The notes beneath the pieces were generated by a model, which did not search any database, had not been told where the DNA came from, and saw only the letters and a program-made list of their open reading frames with translations. Of a stretch of DNA of 64,000 nt, positions 33,934-43,070 are shown in pieces. How positions within the stretch are numbered: position 1 is the first letter of the stretch; each line of letters opens with the position of its first letter. Both the position numbers and the translations under genes were made by a program. The stretch spans positions 3,038,001 to 3,102,000 of the forward strand of contig OZ241208.1 of assembly GCA_965199665.1 (NCBI GenBank), written 5' to 3'. Origin of the DNA: JAVVHH01 sp965199665. Its GTDB lineage: Bacteria; Pseudomonadota; Alphaproteobacteria; Acetobacterales; Acetobacteraceae.

Positions 33934-34819
33934 CGGCCGCGACCGCCAGCCGCGCCGCGGCCAGATCGGCCAGCGCGGTGCCCACCGACTTGAACACCGT
34001 CCGCTCGCCCCGCCGCGGCACGGCGCCGCGGCACAGCGCCTCGAGCGTGCCGGCCAGTTGATCGGGCGACCAGCCGGCCAACTCGCCGCACTCGTCCAGC
34101 GCGGTCGGCGTGTCGACGTACACCGACGCCCCTTCCAGCGCTGCGGCATCGGCTTCGCGCATGGACGGGCGGTAGGCGCCGAGCAGGTCGAGATGCGTGC
34201 CGGGCCGCAGCCAGGCGCCCTGGATCAACGGGGTGGCGGACAACGTCGCGCAGCTGACGACGTCGGCCTCCGCCACCGCCGCACGCAGGTCGGTCACCGC
34301 GCGCACCAGGTGGCCTCGTTTCCGCAGCGTGGCCGCATGCGTCTCGGCATGGTCGGGGTTGCGGCTCCAGATGGCGACCGAGCGGACCGGCCACGCCGCC
34401 GCGTGCGCCTCCGCCAGCAGGCTCCCCACCCGGCCGGCGCCCACGACCAGCAAACGGCCCTGAGACGGCCGCGCCAGCAGCCGCGTGGCCAAGGCCGACA
34501 CGGCCGCCGTCCGGCGCGCCGTCAGCACGTCGCCATCCAGAAGCGCCAGCGTCCGCCCGGTCGCGAGCTCGGAGAGCACGTAGGCGGCGTTGACCGCGGG
34601 CAGGCCCCGCGCCGCGTTGTCCGGGTGCACGGTGACCAGCTTGACGCCCATGTGCTCGGCCTGCCAGGCGGGCATGAGCAGCAGCGTGGCATCTGCGGGC
34701 AGCGCGTGATGGTGCCGAGGCGGTGCGGCGGCCGGCTGCGCGAAGGCGCCCTGCAGCGCCTCGATCAGCGCATCGAACGGCAGCGCGGCCCGGGTCTGCT
34801 CGGCGTCGAACAGCCTCAA
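33926..34819 (-). CDS. Ornithine cyclodeaminase/mu-crystallin family reductase
   Basis: A 297-residue NAD(P)-dependent protein with MGVKLVTVHPDNAARGLPAV, the dinucleotide motif VVGAGRVGSLLAEAH and DLLGAYRPSMREAD. The GAYRPSMRE form resembles delta1-pyrroline-2-carboxylate reductases rather than true ornithine cyclodeaminases. The proposed start is a TTG overlapping the upstream stop (TTGA, 34816-34819), which fits the family N-terminus better than the long extension. With the FAD oxidase upstream it may handle a cyclic imino acid such as a proline derivative. Confidence 0.82.
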   Translation of the reverse strand: MRLFDAEQTRAALPFDALIEALQGAFAQPAAAPPRHHHALPADATLLLMPAWQAEHMGVKLVTVHPDNAARGLPAVNAAYVLSELATGRTLALLDGDVLTARRTAAVSALATRLLARPSQGRLLVVGAGRVGSLLAEAHAAAWPVRSVAIWSRNPDHAETHAATLRKRGHLVRAVTDLRAAVAEADVVSCATLSATPLIQGAWLRPGTHLDLLGAYRPSMREADAAALEGASVYVDTPTALDECGELAGWSPDQLAGTLEALCRGAVPRRGERTVFKSVGTALADLAAARLAVAAGA

Positions 34820-35985
34820 ATGATGTTCAGTTCCAGCATCTTGCGCCCGGTCCGCACTCGACCGACGTCCAGCGCCGACAAATCCAGCGTGGTGTAGCGG
34901 CCGTGCAGCAGCAATTCGCTGATCGCGCGGCCCGCGCCCGCCGATTGCTGCATCCCGTGGCCGCTGAAGCCGTTGGCGAAGTACAGGTTCGGCCGGTCCG
35001 GCAGCCGCCCGAGCAGCGCGTTGTGATCCCACGTGTTGTAGTCGTAGTGCCCGGCCCAGGCGCCCGTGAGCTTCAATTCCTCAAAGGCCGGCACGCGCGC
35101 GGCGATCGCCGGCCAGACCACCGCGTCGAACTGCTCGTGGTCGACGTCGAGTTCGAGCCGTTCCGGATCCTCGTGCTCAGGGGGTGACCAGCCGGCGAGG
35201 AAGCGGTCGCCCTCCGGCCGGAACCAGACTCCGGAGGGGTCGATCACGAGCGGGCAGTCGGGCAGCGCGGCCCGGCAGGAGACGACGAACACGCTGCGTC
35301 GCCGGGCTTCGACGGGGAGAGCGACGTCTGCCCAGGCCGCCACGTGCCGCGCCGCGGGTCCGGCGGCGTTGACCACCGCACCGCAGGCGATCCGCCCGCC
35401 ATCGGCCAGCCTCACCGCCGCGATCGAGTCGCCGTCCCACTCGAAGCCACAGGCGTCCGCGGCCACGTAGGTGGCGCCGAGCGCGCGGGCCTTGCGGCGA
35501 AACGCGGCCAGGAGCGCGGGGCCGTCGAACCAGCCCTCCCCGGCCAAACCGAGCGACCCGGCGACCACGCCATCCGTCGACATCCACGGGAAGCGCTGCG
35601 AAATCCCGGCCGCGTCGAGCAGCGCGACCGCGACGCCGTTATCCCGCTGAATGGCATGGTTGCGCTCCAGCACCGGAACCCCGGCCGCGCTGGCGAGATA
35701 TAGATACGCACGTTGCTTGAGGTCCACGGACGGGCGCTCGTCATCCGTCGCGAGCAGGTCGGCAGCCTCGGAGAGGAACGAGAATCCGAAGCGCGACAAC
35801 TCGATGTTCTCGCGGCAGGAGAATTGCTGCCGGATCGCGCTCGCCGACAGGGCGGACGACGCGCGGGCAAAGGTCGGGTCGCGTTCGATCACCGTGACCC
35901 GGCAATTGGCGTCGCGGCGCAGGAAGTAAGCCGTCGCGCTGCCGATGACCCCGCCGCCGATGATAACGACGTCGGGGCCCGGCAT
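34816..35985 (-). CDS. FAD-dependent amino-acid oxidoreductase (DAO family)
   Basis: A 389-residue protein with the Rossmann FAD motif VIIGGGVIGSATAYFL (residues 6-21), the basic ERDP, ASSALSASAIRQQF and the C-terminal FANGFSGHGMQQSAGAGRAISEL. It belongs with sarcosine-oxidase/glycine-oxidase/D-hydroxyproline-dehydrogenase-like enzymes (FOXRED1-like). It is coupled to the ornithine-cyclodeaminase-family gene; together they could oxidise a D- or N-substituted amino acid and reduce the cyclic imine. The exact substrate is not evident. Confidence 0.85.
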   Translation of the reverse strand: MPGPDVVIIGGGVIGSATAYFLRRDANCRVTVIERDPTFARASSALSASAIRQQFSCRENIELSRFGFSFLSEAADLLATDDERPSVDLKQRAYLYLASAAGVPVLERNHAIQRDNGVAVALLDAAGISQRFPWMSTDGVVAGSLGLAGEGWFDGPALLAAFRRKARALGATYVAADACGFEWDGDSIAAVRLADGGRIACGAVVNAAGPAARHVAAWADVALPVEARRRSVFVVSCRAALPDCPLVIDPSGVWFRPEGDRFLAGWSPPEHEDPERLELDVDHEQFDAVVWPAIAARVPAFEELKLTGAWAGHYDYNTWDHNALLGRLPDRPNLYFANGFSGHGMQQSAGAGRAISELLLHGRYTTLDLSALDVGRVRTGRKMLELNII

Positions 35986-36004
35986 AACGGACGCGCTCAG
36001 ATGG

Positions 36005-36649
36005 TCACCGCTGGGGTGATTTCTGCGCCATGGTCTTGACCTCGTCCATCGCCTCGGTGAAGCGCTGGTTGAGCATGCTCAACGCCTCGCCGTTGGACTG
36101 CTGGATGAGATCGGCCAGTTCCTTCATGTGATTGACGGCCCGCTCGTAGGCCTGCTTGACCAGGTCGGCCTGCCGCGACGCACGCGCCTGCGGGCTCTCC
36201 GACGAGGTCAGCTCGCGAATGGTGTCGCCCATCTCCTGCATGGTCTGCTGGACGATTTCCATGTGCCGCTTGGCCACGGTCTGCGCGCCCTCGAGCGCCA
36301 CACGGTTGGCGTTGGACAGCGTCTCCATGTTGCGGCGATGCGCCGACAGGAACATCTCCATGTCCGGCATCATGGGGAACTTCATCTCGCCGAACATGCG
36401 GCTGAACTCGGCCATACCCGCCATGCCCATGTCGGCCGACCGCTTGGTCATGTCCTGCGCGACGCGGTTCATGCCGTCCATGGTCTGGCGCCCAGTCTCG
36501 ACGGCTTGCTGGCTGGCCTGCCGGGTCACCTCGGCAGTCTTGCGGGTCGCGTCCTGCATGGCCTGGGTGCCCTGCTGAATGTTCTTGGCGGTCTCGTCGG
36601 CCATCTTGTTCGCGGGATTGCCCGCTGTATCGTTCGATCCACTCGGCAT
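36005..36649 (-). CDS. Phasin family protein
   Basis: A 214-residue hydrophilic, helical protein with Gln/Ala/Met-rich heptads, FSRMFGEMKFPMMPDMEMFLSAHRRNMETLSNANRVALEGAQ and a C-terminal DLVKQAYERAVNHMKELADLI, the Phasin_2 pattern. Phasins coat polyhydroxyalkanoate granules. I prefer the ATG at 36649 (AGGA upstream). A GTG at 36718 overlapping the neighbour's stop gives a 23-residue longer form and cannot be excluded. The upstream COQ9/TetR-like gene could regulate it. Confidence 0.85.
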   Translation of the reverse strand: MPSGSNDTAGNPANKMADETAKNIQQGTQAMQDATRKTAEVTRQASQQAVETGRQTMDGMNRVAQDMTKRSADMGMAGMAEFSRMFGEMKFPMMPDMEMFLSAHRRNMETLSNANRVALEGAQTVAKRHMEIVQQTMQEMGDTIRELTSSESPQARASRQADLVKQAYERAVNHMKELADLIQQSNGEALSMLNQRFTEAMDEVKTMAQKSPQR

Positions 36650-36714
36650 GGCACCATCCTGACCCAATTGTTGCGCCGGTATAGTCGGAAAAAGGACGAA
36701 CGACGAGTCGCGAC

Positions 36715-37359
36715 TCACACGATGATCGGGGCGTCCTCAGGGAAATCGCCGATCAACGGCTTTGGTTCCGGCTCGGGGTAGAACTCTGGCGGATCGGGCC
36801 GGCGTCCCGGCAGGCTCCGTTCGGCCTGCATCGCGCGATCCAGGCCGCGATCGACGGCCGCCATGGTGGCCGACAGGTCGGCGCTGTCATCCTGCTCCCA
36901 GGCGCGCAGGGCGTACAACCACAGCGCCAGGAGGCCATTGATCCGCAGCGTGCCGCTCAGCCCGCTGGCGGGGATGTCGGCGCCCTCGAGCAGCCATTTC
37001 ATGCTGCGCAGCGTGCCGGCGCCGACGAGCAGGGTCAGCCCGGGGTCGGTGCGCATGGCGCCGAGCAGGGCGCGGATGCCGTCGCGGTGCTGCTGCAGCG
37101 CCTCGAACCGGTTCATGACGATGTCGAACAACCGCTCCCGCGGCGTGCCGCTCGGCAGGTTGGACAGGGCGGCCCCATCGAGCCACGCGCCGAGGCGGAC
37201 CACGACCGCCGCCCGGTTCGGGAAACGCCGGCGCATCCGCGGCAGGTCGAGCCCACCATCGCGCGCGGCCTCCACCAGGCTGACGTCGGACCAGCCGCGC
37301 AACCCGGCCTGGTCCAGCACCGCACCGATCGCGGCGCGGTCGAATTCGGCATCGTCCAC
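36715..37359 (-). CDS. COQ9-like / TetR-fold protein
   Basis: A 214-residue helical protein. The N-terminal 60 residues look like a TetR-type helix-turn-helix (VSLVEAARDGGLDLPRMRRRFPNRAAVV), and the rest resembles COQ9 C-terminal helices (RERLFDIVMNRFEALQQHRDGI, INGLLALWLYALRAWEQDDSADLSATMAAVDRGL). The GTG at 37359 has GGGAG upstream and lies two bases after proC. Whether it binds lipid (ubiquinone biosynthesis) or DNA cannot be settled; the presence of ubiK nearby mildly favours a quinone link. Confidence 0.7.
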   Translation of the reverse strand: MDDAEFDRAAIGAVLDQAGLRGWSDVSLVEAARDGGLDLPRMRRRFPNRAAVVVRLGAWLDGAALSNLPSGTPRERLFDIVMNRFEALQQHRDGIRALLGAMRTDPGLTLLVGAGTLRSMKWLLEGADIPASGLSGTLRINGLLALWLYALRAWEQDDSADLSATMAAVDRGLDRAMQAERSLPGRRPDPPEFYPEPEPKPLIGDFPEDAPIIV

Positions 37360-37361
37360 GC

Positions 37362-38165
37362 TTATTCTCCCAACTCGCGCGACCGGGCCGTCGCCGCATC
37401 GATCGCGCGCGACACCGCGCCCGGCCATTCGTCCATCAGCACGGCCAAGGCGCGCTGCGTCGTGCCACCTGGGCTCGTCACGGCGATGCGCAAGTCCGCC
37501 GCGTCCTGCTCGCTCGCCGCCAGCAATGCGCCGGACCCGCTGACCGTGACCCGCGCCAGGCGGCGGGCCAGCGCCGGCGGCAGGCCCTGCTCGACCGCCG
37601 CGCGCTCCAACAGTTCGGCCAACAGGAATACGTAAGCCGGCCCGCCGCCCGAAACGGCCGTCACCGCATCGATCAAGCCCTCGTCATCGACCCATTCGAC
37701 AACGCCGATCGCCTGCAGCAGCGTGTCGCACAAGCCGCGCTGCGCGGCCCCCACGCCCGGCAAGGCGAACGCGACCGTGATGCCCTGGCGTACCGCGGCG
37801 GGCGTATTGGGCATGGCGCGCACGACGGCCCGCCCTTCTCCCGCCAGCCGGCTCAGCGTCCGCACCGGCGTGCCGGCCATGATGGACAGCACCACCGCGC
37901 CCCCGAACCGCCCCGCGGCAGCCGGCACCGCGGCCTCGGCCACTTGCGGCTTCACCGCCAGCACCACGGCCTCCGGCTCGAACCCCGCCGGCACCGCGTC
38001 GGCCGATCGCACCCACGTCACGTCCGGCCCGAAGTCGCCGCTCTCGCCGCCGGCGGGATCCACCACCACGCAACGCGACAACCCCCGCTCGCGCCACCCG
38101 GCGAGCATGGCGCCGCCCATCTTGCCCCCGCCGATCAACAGGATCGGCGGCAATCGCTCCGTCAT
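37362..38165 (-). CDS. proC: Pyrroline-5-carboxylate reductase ProC
   Basis: A 267-residue enzyme for the last step of proline synthesis. The N-terminus has ILLIGGGKMGGAML (dinucleotide motif), then VVLAVKPQ, VRAMPNTPAAVRQG and the C-terminal SGGGPAYVFLLAELLERAAVEQGL and VTSPGGTTQRAL signature. The ATG at 38165 overlaps the YbjN stop (ATGA). Length is typical of the family. Confidence 0.95.
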   Translation of the reverse strand: MTERLPPILLIGGGKMGGAMLAGWRERGLSRCVVVDPAGGESGDFGPDVTWVRSADAVPAGFEPEAVVLAVKPQVAEAAVPAAAGRFGGAVVLSIMAGTPVRTLSRLAGEGRAVVRAMPNTPAAVRQGITVAFALPGVGAAQRGLCDTLLQAIGVVEWVDDEGLIDAVTAVSGGGPAYVFLLAELLERAAVEQGLPPALARRLARVTVSGSGALLAASEQDAADLRIAVTSPGGTTQRALAVLMDEWPGAVSRAIDAATARSRELGE

Positions 38166-38662
38166 GCCTCGCCCACGCACTCCAGCATGGCCGCCTGCAA
38201 CGCCTCGGCCGGCGACTTGCCGCCCCACAGCACGAATTGGAATGCCGGGTAGAACCGCTCACACTCGGTGATGGCGATGTCGACCATGTCCTCCACGCTT
38301 TCCGCCGAGGCACCGGGCGCCCCGCGCAGCAGCACGGAATGGCGGAACAGCGGCATGCCGTCGTCGCTATCCATGCCGAAATGCCCGATCCACAACCGCT
38401 CGTTGGCTAAGGCCAGCAGCTCGTAGAGTGCAGTGCGCCGCTTTTCCGGCACCTTGAGATCGAAGGCGCAGGTGAAATGCATGGCGCTGATCTCCTGCGA
38501 CCAGCAGAAGTGCAGCCCGTAATCGCACCACTTGCCCGGGGCCTCGGCTGCCATCTCGGATTCCGTGCGACGGTCGAACGCCCAATCGTTGGCGCTGACG
38601 AGTTGTTCGACGATGTCCAGGGGATTGGCGGCGTTCTCGGCCGCGGACGTGGTCGCAGACAT
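38162..38662 (-). CDS. YbjN domain protein
   Basis: A 166-residue cytoplasmic protein of the YbjN (DUF1790-like) family: NDWAFDRRTESEMAAEAPG, LHFCWSQEISAMHFTCAFDLKVPEKRR and LRHSV-like FRHSVLLRGA. The family has a type III secretion chaperone-like fold; its role is unknown, with links to stress and motility in enterobacteria. It is coupled to proC. The 143-base gap to ubiK contains nothing I can identify. Confidence 0.85.
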   Translation of the reverse strand: MSATTSAAENAANPLDIVEQLVSANDWAFDRRTESEMAAEAPGKWCDYGLHFCWSQEISAMHFTCAFDLKVPEKRRTALYELLALANERLWIGHFGMDSDDGMPLFRHSVLLRGAPGASAESVEDMVDIAITECERFYPAFQFVLWGGKSPAEALQAAMLECVGEA

Positions 38663-38805
38663 GGAGGTCTCCCTGGAAAGATGGCAGGTCGGCCGTTGGC
38701 GCGATGCGAGAACCGCGGTGACGCTCCGCGTGAGTGCGACTCGCCACGGCGGCTAGAGTAAGGGGGCGGGCGCGCAACCAGCAAGCCACGCCCCCCACCG
38801 ACCGA

Positions 38806-39315
38806 TTAGGACGGCGAGCCTTCCGCCAGCGAGTCGTCGCCCGGGCGGGGCGCGATCGGGGCGGCCGGCAGCACCGGCGGGCTGGCGCTCACTGGCGGGG
38901 CCGCCGGCACGCTCGTGCTCGCCGAGGCGGCCGCGCTGGCGTGGCTGGTCGCCGTGCCGCCACCACCGGCAGCCGGGCTCGCATGGCTGGCCGCCGCCGC
39001 GGCCGGGGTGATTGCCGACGGCGCGCTCGGACCGTCGCCGCTGGCGGAGGCGCCGAGCTGGGCCGTGAGCGCCGCCACCCGCGTTTCCAGTGCCTGAAGC
39101 CGCGCTTCGGCCGTCGCCTGCGCGGTGCGCGCGTTGGCCGCCATCTCCGCCACTGCCTCCAGATCCTCGCGCCGCACCAGGTCCAACTTGCGGATCATCT
39201 CCTCCGCCCGCGCCCGCATCGTGCTTTCCGCCTCGTCGCGAAGCCCGGCCAGGGCGGACATCGCCCCGCCGGCGACGCCGGCCAGATCGTCGAAGAATTT
39301 GGGTCGATCGCTCAT
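38806..39315 (-). CDS. Ubiquinone biosynthesis accessory factor UbiK (BMFP family)
   Basis: A 169-residue protein. The first 95 residues match UbiK/YqiC (BMFP domain): FFDDLAGVAGGAMSALAGLRDE, VRREDLEAVAEMAANA and a coiled coil ALETRVAALTAQLG. The last 75 residues are an Ala/Pro/Ser-rich tail not found in the short enterobacterial form. The ATG at 39315 is preferred over 39336. UbiK helps aerobic coenzyme-Q synthesis at the membrane. Divergent from lgt. Confidence 0.85.
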   Translation of the reverse strand: MSDRPKFFDDLAGVAGGAMSALAGLRDEAESTMRARAEEMIRKLDLVRREDLEAVAEMAANARTAQATAEARLQALETRVAALTAQLGASASGDGPSAPSAITPAAAAASHASPAAGGGGTATSHASAAASASTSVPAAPPVSASPPVLPAAPIAPRPGDDSLAEGSPS

Positions 39316-39435
39316 GAAAGCCTCCTGCCGCGTCACGCGGCTCTTCCGATTAAGTGGAGCGAGCCGGGGACTATGTCAGCCCGCCTCACTCTCCTATAAA
39401 GCCGCTCCAGCTCCAAACCGGATCGGTGCCCCCCG

Positions 39436-40284
39436 ATGATGCCCGTCCTGCTTTACCCCGGCTTCGACCCCATCCTCCTCCAGGTCGGACCGCTCGCCAT
39501 TCGTTGGTATGCGCTCGCCTACATCGTCAGCCTCGTCGTCGGCTGGCGGGTCGTGCGGCATTTTGCCCGCCTTTCGCCCCCCGTCGCCACTGTGCAGCAG
39601 GTGGACGACTTTCTGACCTGGGCGACGCTGGGCGTCGTGCTCGGCGGGCGCTTCGGTTACATCCTCTTCTACCAGCCGGCCCACTACCTGCAGCATCCGC
39701 TGGACGCGCTCATGGTCTGGCAGGGTGGCATGAGCTTCCATGGCGGCGCGCTGGGCGTGACGATCGCGTTGGTGCTGTTCTGCCGCAAATACGGCATCCC
39801 CTTGCTCGGCTTCGCCGACCGCATCGCCGCGATCGTGCCGATGGGTCTCGGGATCGGCCGGGTCGCCAACTTCATCAATGGCGAGCTTTGGGGTCGCGAG
39901 GCGCCGGACTGGCTGCCCTGGGCCATGCAGCCCACCCCGCTTTCCGTTCCCGTCCACCCGAGCCAGCTCTACGAGGCCGGCTTGGAGGGCTTCGTCCTGC
40001 TCACGATCATGCTGGCCTTGCTGGCCCGCCCGGGCATCCGCGCCCGTTTCGGCACCCTCACCGGTGCCTTTCTGATCGGCTACGGCGTGGCGCGCATCAT
40101 CAGCGAGTGCTTCCGCGAGCCGGACGCCTTTCTCGGCTTCCTCTGGCAAGGGCTCACCATGGGTCAGGTGCTCAGCGTGCCGATGATCGCGGCCGGGGTG
40201 TATCTCGTGCTCCGGGCGCGGCGCGTGGCGGCGGCGAGCCCGGCCCCGGTCCGGCGGCGGCAGCGCTCGCCGGCGGCGCGCTGA
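39436..40284 (+). CDS. lgt: Prolipoprotein diacylglyceryl transferase Lgt
   Basis: A 282-residue inner-membrane enzyme that transfers diacylglycerol to the lipobox Cys of prolipoproteins. Signature GIGRVANFINGELWGR is near residue 138, with HGGALG and VHPSQLYEAGLEG. About seven membrane helices. The 120-base divergent gap to ubiK holds an AT-rich TATAAAG (about 39398) that could be a -10 for lgt. Several lipoprotein genes in the window (32271, 42024) would be substrates. Confidence 0.95.
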   Translation: MMPVLLYPGFDPILLQVGPLAIRWYALAYIVSLVVGWRVVRHFARLSPPVATVQQVDDFLTWATLGVVLGGRFGYILFYQPAHYLQHPLDALMVWQGGMSFHGGALGVTIALVLFCRKYGIPLLGFADRIAAIVPMGLGIGRVANFINGELWGREAPDWLPWAMQPTPLSVPVHPSQLYEAGLEGFVLLTIMLALLARPGIRARFGTLTGAFLIGYGVARIISECFREPDAFLGFLWQGLTMGQVLSVPMIAAGVYLVLRARRVAAASPAPVRRRQRSPAAR

Positions 40285-40300
40285 CCGGCCGGGCGGCGGG

Positions 40301-41281
40301 GTGGAGCGTCTCGACACCTTCATGACGCGCTGCAACACAGCGTACTACGCGCAGCACGATCCGTTCGCCGACTTCACCACCGCGCCGGAGATCTCGCAGG
40401 TCTTCGGCGAACTCCTGGGCGCCTGGGCCGCCGTGTGCTGGGCGGCGATGGGGCGGCCGTCCCGCGTGCTGCTGGTCGAACTCGGCCCCGGCCGCGGCAC
40501 GCTCATGGCCGACGCCATGCGCACCATCCGCGTCATCGCGCCCGCCTTCGCCGCGAGCCTGTCGTTGCATCTGGTCGAGACCTCCGAACGGCTGCGCGCG
40601 ATCCAGGCCGACCGCCTCGCCGCTACCTGGCACGACGACATCGCCACCCTGCCGCCCGGTCCGCTGATCCTGCTGGCCAACGAGTTCCTCGACGCGCTGC
40701 CCATCCGGCAATTCGTCCGGCGCAGCGGCGGTTGGAAAGAACGCTGGGTGGCCAATGGCCGCTTTGTCGACGGGGACGGCCCGGCGCCGGATACTCCCGG
40801 CCTCGACGCGGCCGCACCAGACGGCACCGTGGTGGAGGTGGGCGAGGCCGGTCGCGCGGTGATCGGCGCGATATCGTCGCGCCTGGTGGCCGAGGGCGGC
40901 ACCGCGCTGTTCCTCGATTACGGCGGCAGTGGCGGCGGGGGCGACACGCTGCAGGCCATCCGCAACGGCCGCCCGGCCGACCCGTTGAGCGCCCCCGGCC
41001 GGGCCGACCTGACCGCCCATGTCGACTTCGCCGGGCTGGCGGCGGCAGCGCAGGCGGCGGGCGCCACCGTGTTCGGGCCGGAGCCACAGGGCCTGTTCCT
41101 CGCGCGGCTCGGCCTGCATCAACGCACCTTCCGCCTGGCCCAGCAGCAGCAGCCCGACCGGGCCGGCACACTGCTCGGCGCGGCACAACGACTATCGGAG
41201 CCCGCGCAAATGGGACGCTTGTTCAAGGCCATGGCGATCGCTCAACTGGGCCTGCCCGAGCCGCCCGGTTTCTCCGCCTGA
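40301..41281 (+). CDS. MidA/NDUFAF7-family SAM-dependent methyltransferase
   Basis: A 326-residue protein with DFTTAPEISQVFGELLGAW, the SAM-binding VLLVELGPGRGTLMAD, LVETSERLRAIQ and ILLANEFLDALPI. The mitochondrial homologue methylates an Arg of the complex I subunit NDUFS2. The GTG at 40301 gives a slightly short N-terminus compared with most members but keeps the first conserved helix. It is coupled to pgeF by one base and lies 16 bp after lgt, an order common in alphaproteobacteria. Confidence 0.9.
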   Translation: MERLDTFMTRCNTAYYAQHDPFADFTTAPEISQVFGELLGAWAAVCWAAMGRPSRVLLVELGPGRGTLMADAMRTIRVIAPAFAASLSLHLVETSERLRAIQADRLAATWHDDIATLPPGPLILLANEFLDALPIRQFVRRSGGWKERWVANGRFVDGDGPAPDTPGLDAAAPDGTVVEVGEAGRAVIGAISSRLVAEGGTALFLDYGGSGGGGDTLQAIRNGRPADPLSAPGRADLTAHVDFAGLAAAAQAAGATVFGPEPQGLFLARLGLHQRTFRLAQQQQPDRAGTLLGAAQRLSEPAQMGRLFKAMAIAQLGLPEPPGFSA

Positions 41282-42021
41282 TGCAACCAGAAGCCTTGCG
41301 CAGCGCCGCGCTGCCCGTTCGCCACGGGTTCTTCACCCGGCGCGGCGGGGTGAGCACCGGGCCGTTCGCCAGCCTCAACTGCAGCCTGTCCAGTGCCGAC
41401 GACCCGGCCAACGTGCACGCCAACCGCGCCGCCGTCGCCGCCGCGCTCGGCGCCTCGCACCTGCTGGGCGCGACCCAGGTGCATGGGATAGACGTGGCCG
41501 AGGCCGCCGAGCCCTGGGCGCCCGGGCACGGCCCCCGCGCGGACGCCTTGGTCACGGCGCGGCCCGGCCTGGCCCTCGGCATCGTCACCGCCGACTGCAC
41601 CCCCGTCCTGCTCGCCGACCGGGACGCGGGCGTGATCGGTGCCGTGCATGCCGGCTGGCGCGGCGCGGTGGCGGGCGTGTTGGAAGCGACGATCGCGGCC
41701 ATGCGACGCCTCGGGGCCACGCGGATCACGGCGGCGATCGGCCCCTGCATCCGCCAGCCGAGCTACGAGGTCCGCGCCGACCTGCGCGACGCCGTCCTGG
41801 CGCATAATAGCTCGAATGTCCGCTTCTTCGCCGAGGGTCGTCCCGAACACTGGCAGTTCGACCTCGCCGGCTACTGCGCCGCCCGCCTCGCCGACGAGGC
41901 GGCAGTCGACGTGCTCGACGCCGACACGGCGGCCGAGCCTGACCGCTTCTTCAGCCATCGCCGCCGCACGCTGGAGGCCAGCGGGCCCATCGGCCACCAG
42001 ATCAGCGCGATCGTGCTTTGA
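41281..42021 (+). CDS. pgeF: Multicopper-like purine nucleoside phosphorylase PgeF/YfiH
   Basis: A 246-residue protein: HGFFTRRGGVSTGPFASLNCS, QVHG, TADCTPVLLADR, GAVHAGWRGAVAGVLE and AIGPCIRQPSYEV are all family signatures, including the zinc/active-site His and Cys. Members (YfiH, LACC1) act on purine nucleosides and were earlier called polyphenol oxidases; some edit peptidoglycan precursors. ATG overlaps the midA stop. Confidence 0.93.
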   Translation: MQPEALRSAALPVRHGFFTRRGGVSTGPFASLNCSLSSADDPANVHANRAAVAAALGASHLLGATQVHGIDVAEAAEPWAPGHGPRADALVTARPGLALGIVTADCTPVLLADRDAGVIGAVHAGWRGAVAGVLEATIAAMRRLGATRITAAIGPCIRQPSYEVRADLRDAVLAHNSSNVRFFAEGRPEHWQFDLAGYCAARLADEAAVDVLDADTAAEPDRFFSHRRRTLEASGPIGHQISAIVL

Positions 42022-42023
42022 CC

Positions 42024-42959
42024 ATGCGCGCGGTCGCTCTCCTTCTCTTGGTCCTGCTCGCCGGCTGCGGCGGCTTGCCGCAGCCCTTTTTCGGCAATCC
42101 TGGCCGCGAGGGCGCCTTGCTCGCCGCGCCGCCGCCGGCCCGCCTGGCGGTGCCGACGCCCGCACAATCCCTGCTGACCGACACCGGCAGCGCGGTCTGG
42201 GCAATGTCGACCGCAGCCGCGCTCGCCGATCTCGCCCTCCCCGCGTCGTTCGGCCCCACCCGGCCCGGCGACTGGACCCTGGCCCTTTCCGCCGCCTCGC
42301 GCGGGGCCGAGATCGTGCCGACCTACGACGTCGCGGATGCCAGCGGCGTGTCGCAGGGCAGCACGGAAGGCCCGCCCATGCCGGCCGCCGCCTGGGCCAC
42401 CGCCGACCCGGCCGTGCTCCGCGCCGCCGCCGCCGGCGTCGCGCCGCGCATCGACGCCCTGCTGACCCGCATCCAGGCGGCCCGCCTCCGCGCGGATCCC
42501 AACAGCTTGCAGAACCGCCCCGCCCGCGTCTTCGTCGCCGGGGTCACGGGCGCGCCCGGCGACGGCAATGAAAGCCTCACCGCCGGCGTCAAACGCCAGT
42601 TGGCGACCTACAACATCGTGGTGCAGGACTCGCCGGGCGGCGCCGATTACCGCTTGCGCGGCGAGGTGACCACGGCGCCGGGCTCCGGCGGCCAGCTCAA
42701 GGTCGAGCTTGATTGGGTGATCGACGACGCGCGCGGCGAGCGGGGCCGGGTCGTTCAACTCAACGAGGTGCCCGGCGGCTCGCTCGACCGATATTGGGGC
42801 GACGTCGCGGTCGTGGCGTCCCAGCAAGCAGCCGGCGGGATCAAGGACGTGCTGTTCAACGCCGCCGGCCCCCGGGTGGGCGGACCCGGCGAGGCGGGGG
42901 CAACGCCGAACGGCGCTCCGGCATCGACCGGCGCTAACAAGGTTTCAATGCCGAAATGA
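42024..42959 (+). CDS. Lipoprotein of unknown function
   Basis: A 311-residue lipoprotein with signal MRAVALLLLVLLAGC (lipobox LLAGC, Cys15). The mature part is globular: ALSAASRGAEIVPTYDV, RVFVAGVTGAPGDGNESLT and LATYNIVVQDSPGGADYRLRGEVT in the second half, which recalls FlgO/CsgG-like lipoproteins that combine variant-ratio functions, but I do not assign a family. The ATG at 42024 follows the pgeF stop by two bases. The 111 bases after it, before prs, contain no obvious hairpin. Confidence 0.8.
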   Translation: MRAVALLLLVLLAGCGGLPQPFFGNPGREGALLAAPPPARLAVPTPAQSLLTDTGSAVWAMSTAAALADLALPASFGPTRPGDWTLALSAASRGAEIVPTYDVADASGVSQGSTEGPPMPAAAWATADPAVLRAAAAGVAPRIDALLTRIQAARLRADPNSLQNRPARVFVAGVTGAPGDGNESLTAGVKRQLATYNIVVQDSPGGADYRLRGEVTTAPGSGGQLKVELDWVIDDARGERGRVVQLNEVPGGSLDRYWGDVAVVASQQAAGGIKDVLFNAAGPRVGGPGEAGATPNGAPASTGANKVSMPK

Positions 42960-43070
42960 CATCGGGGTGACACGCGTTCACGATATTGCTACACCGCATC
43001 GTGGCGGCGCGCCCCGGTGCCCGCTATCCGGCCGACATCGGTCGAGCCTGCGCCAAGGAACACTCCATCC

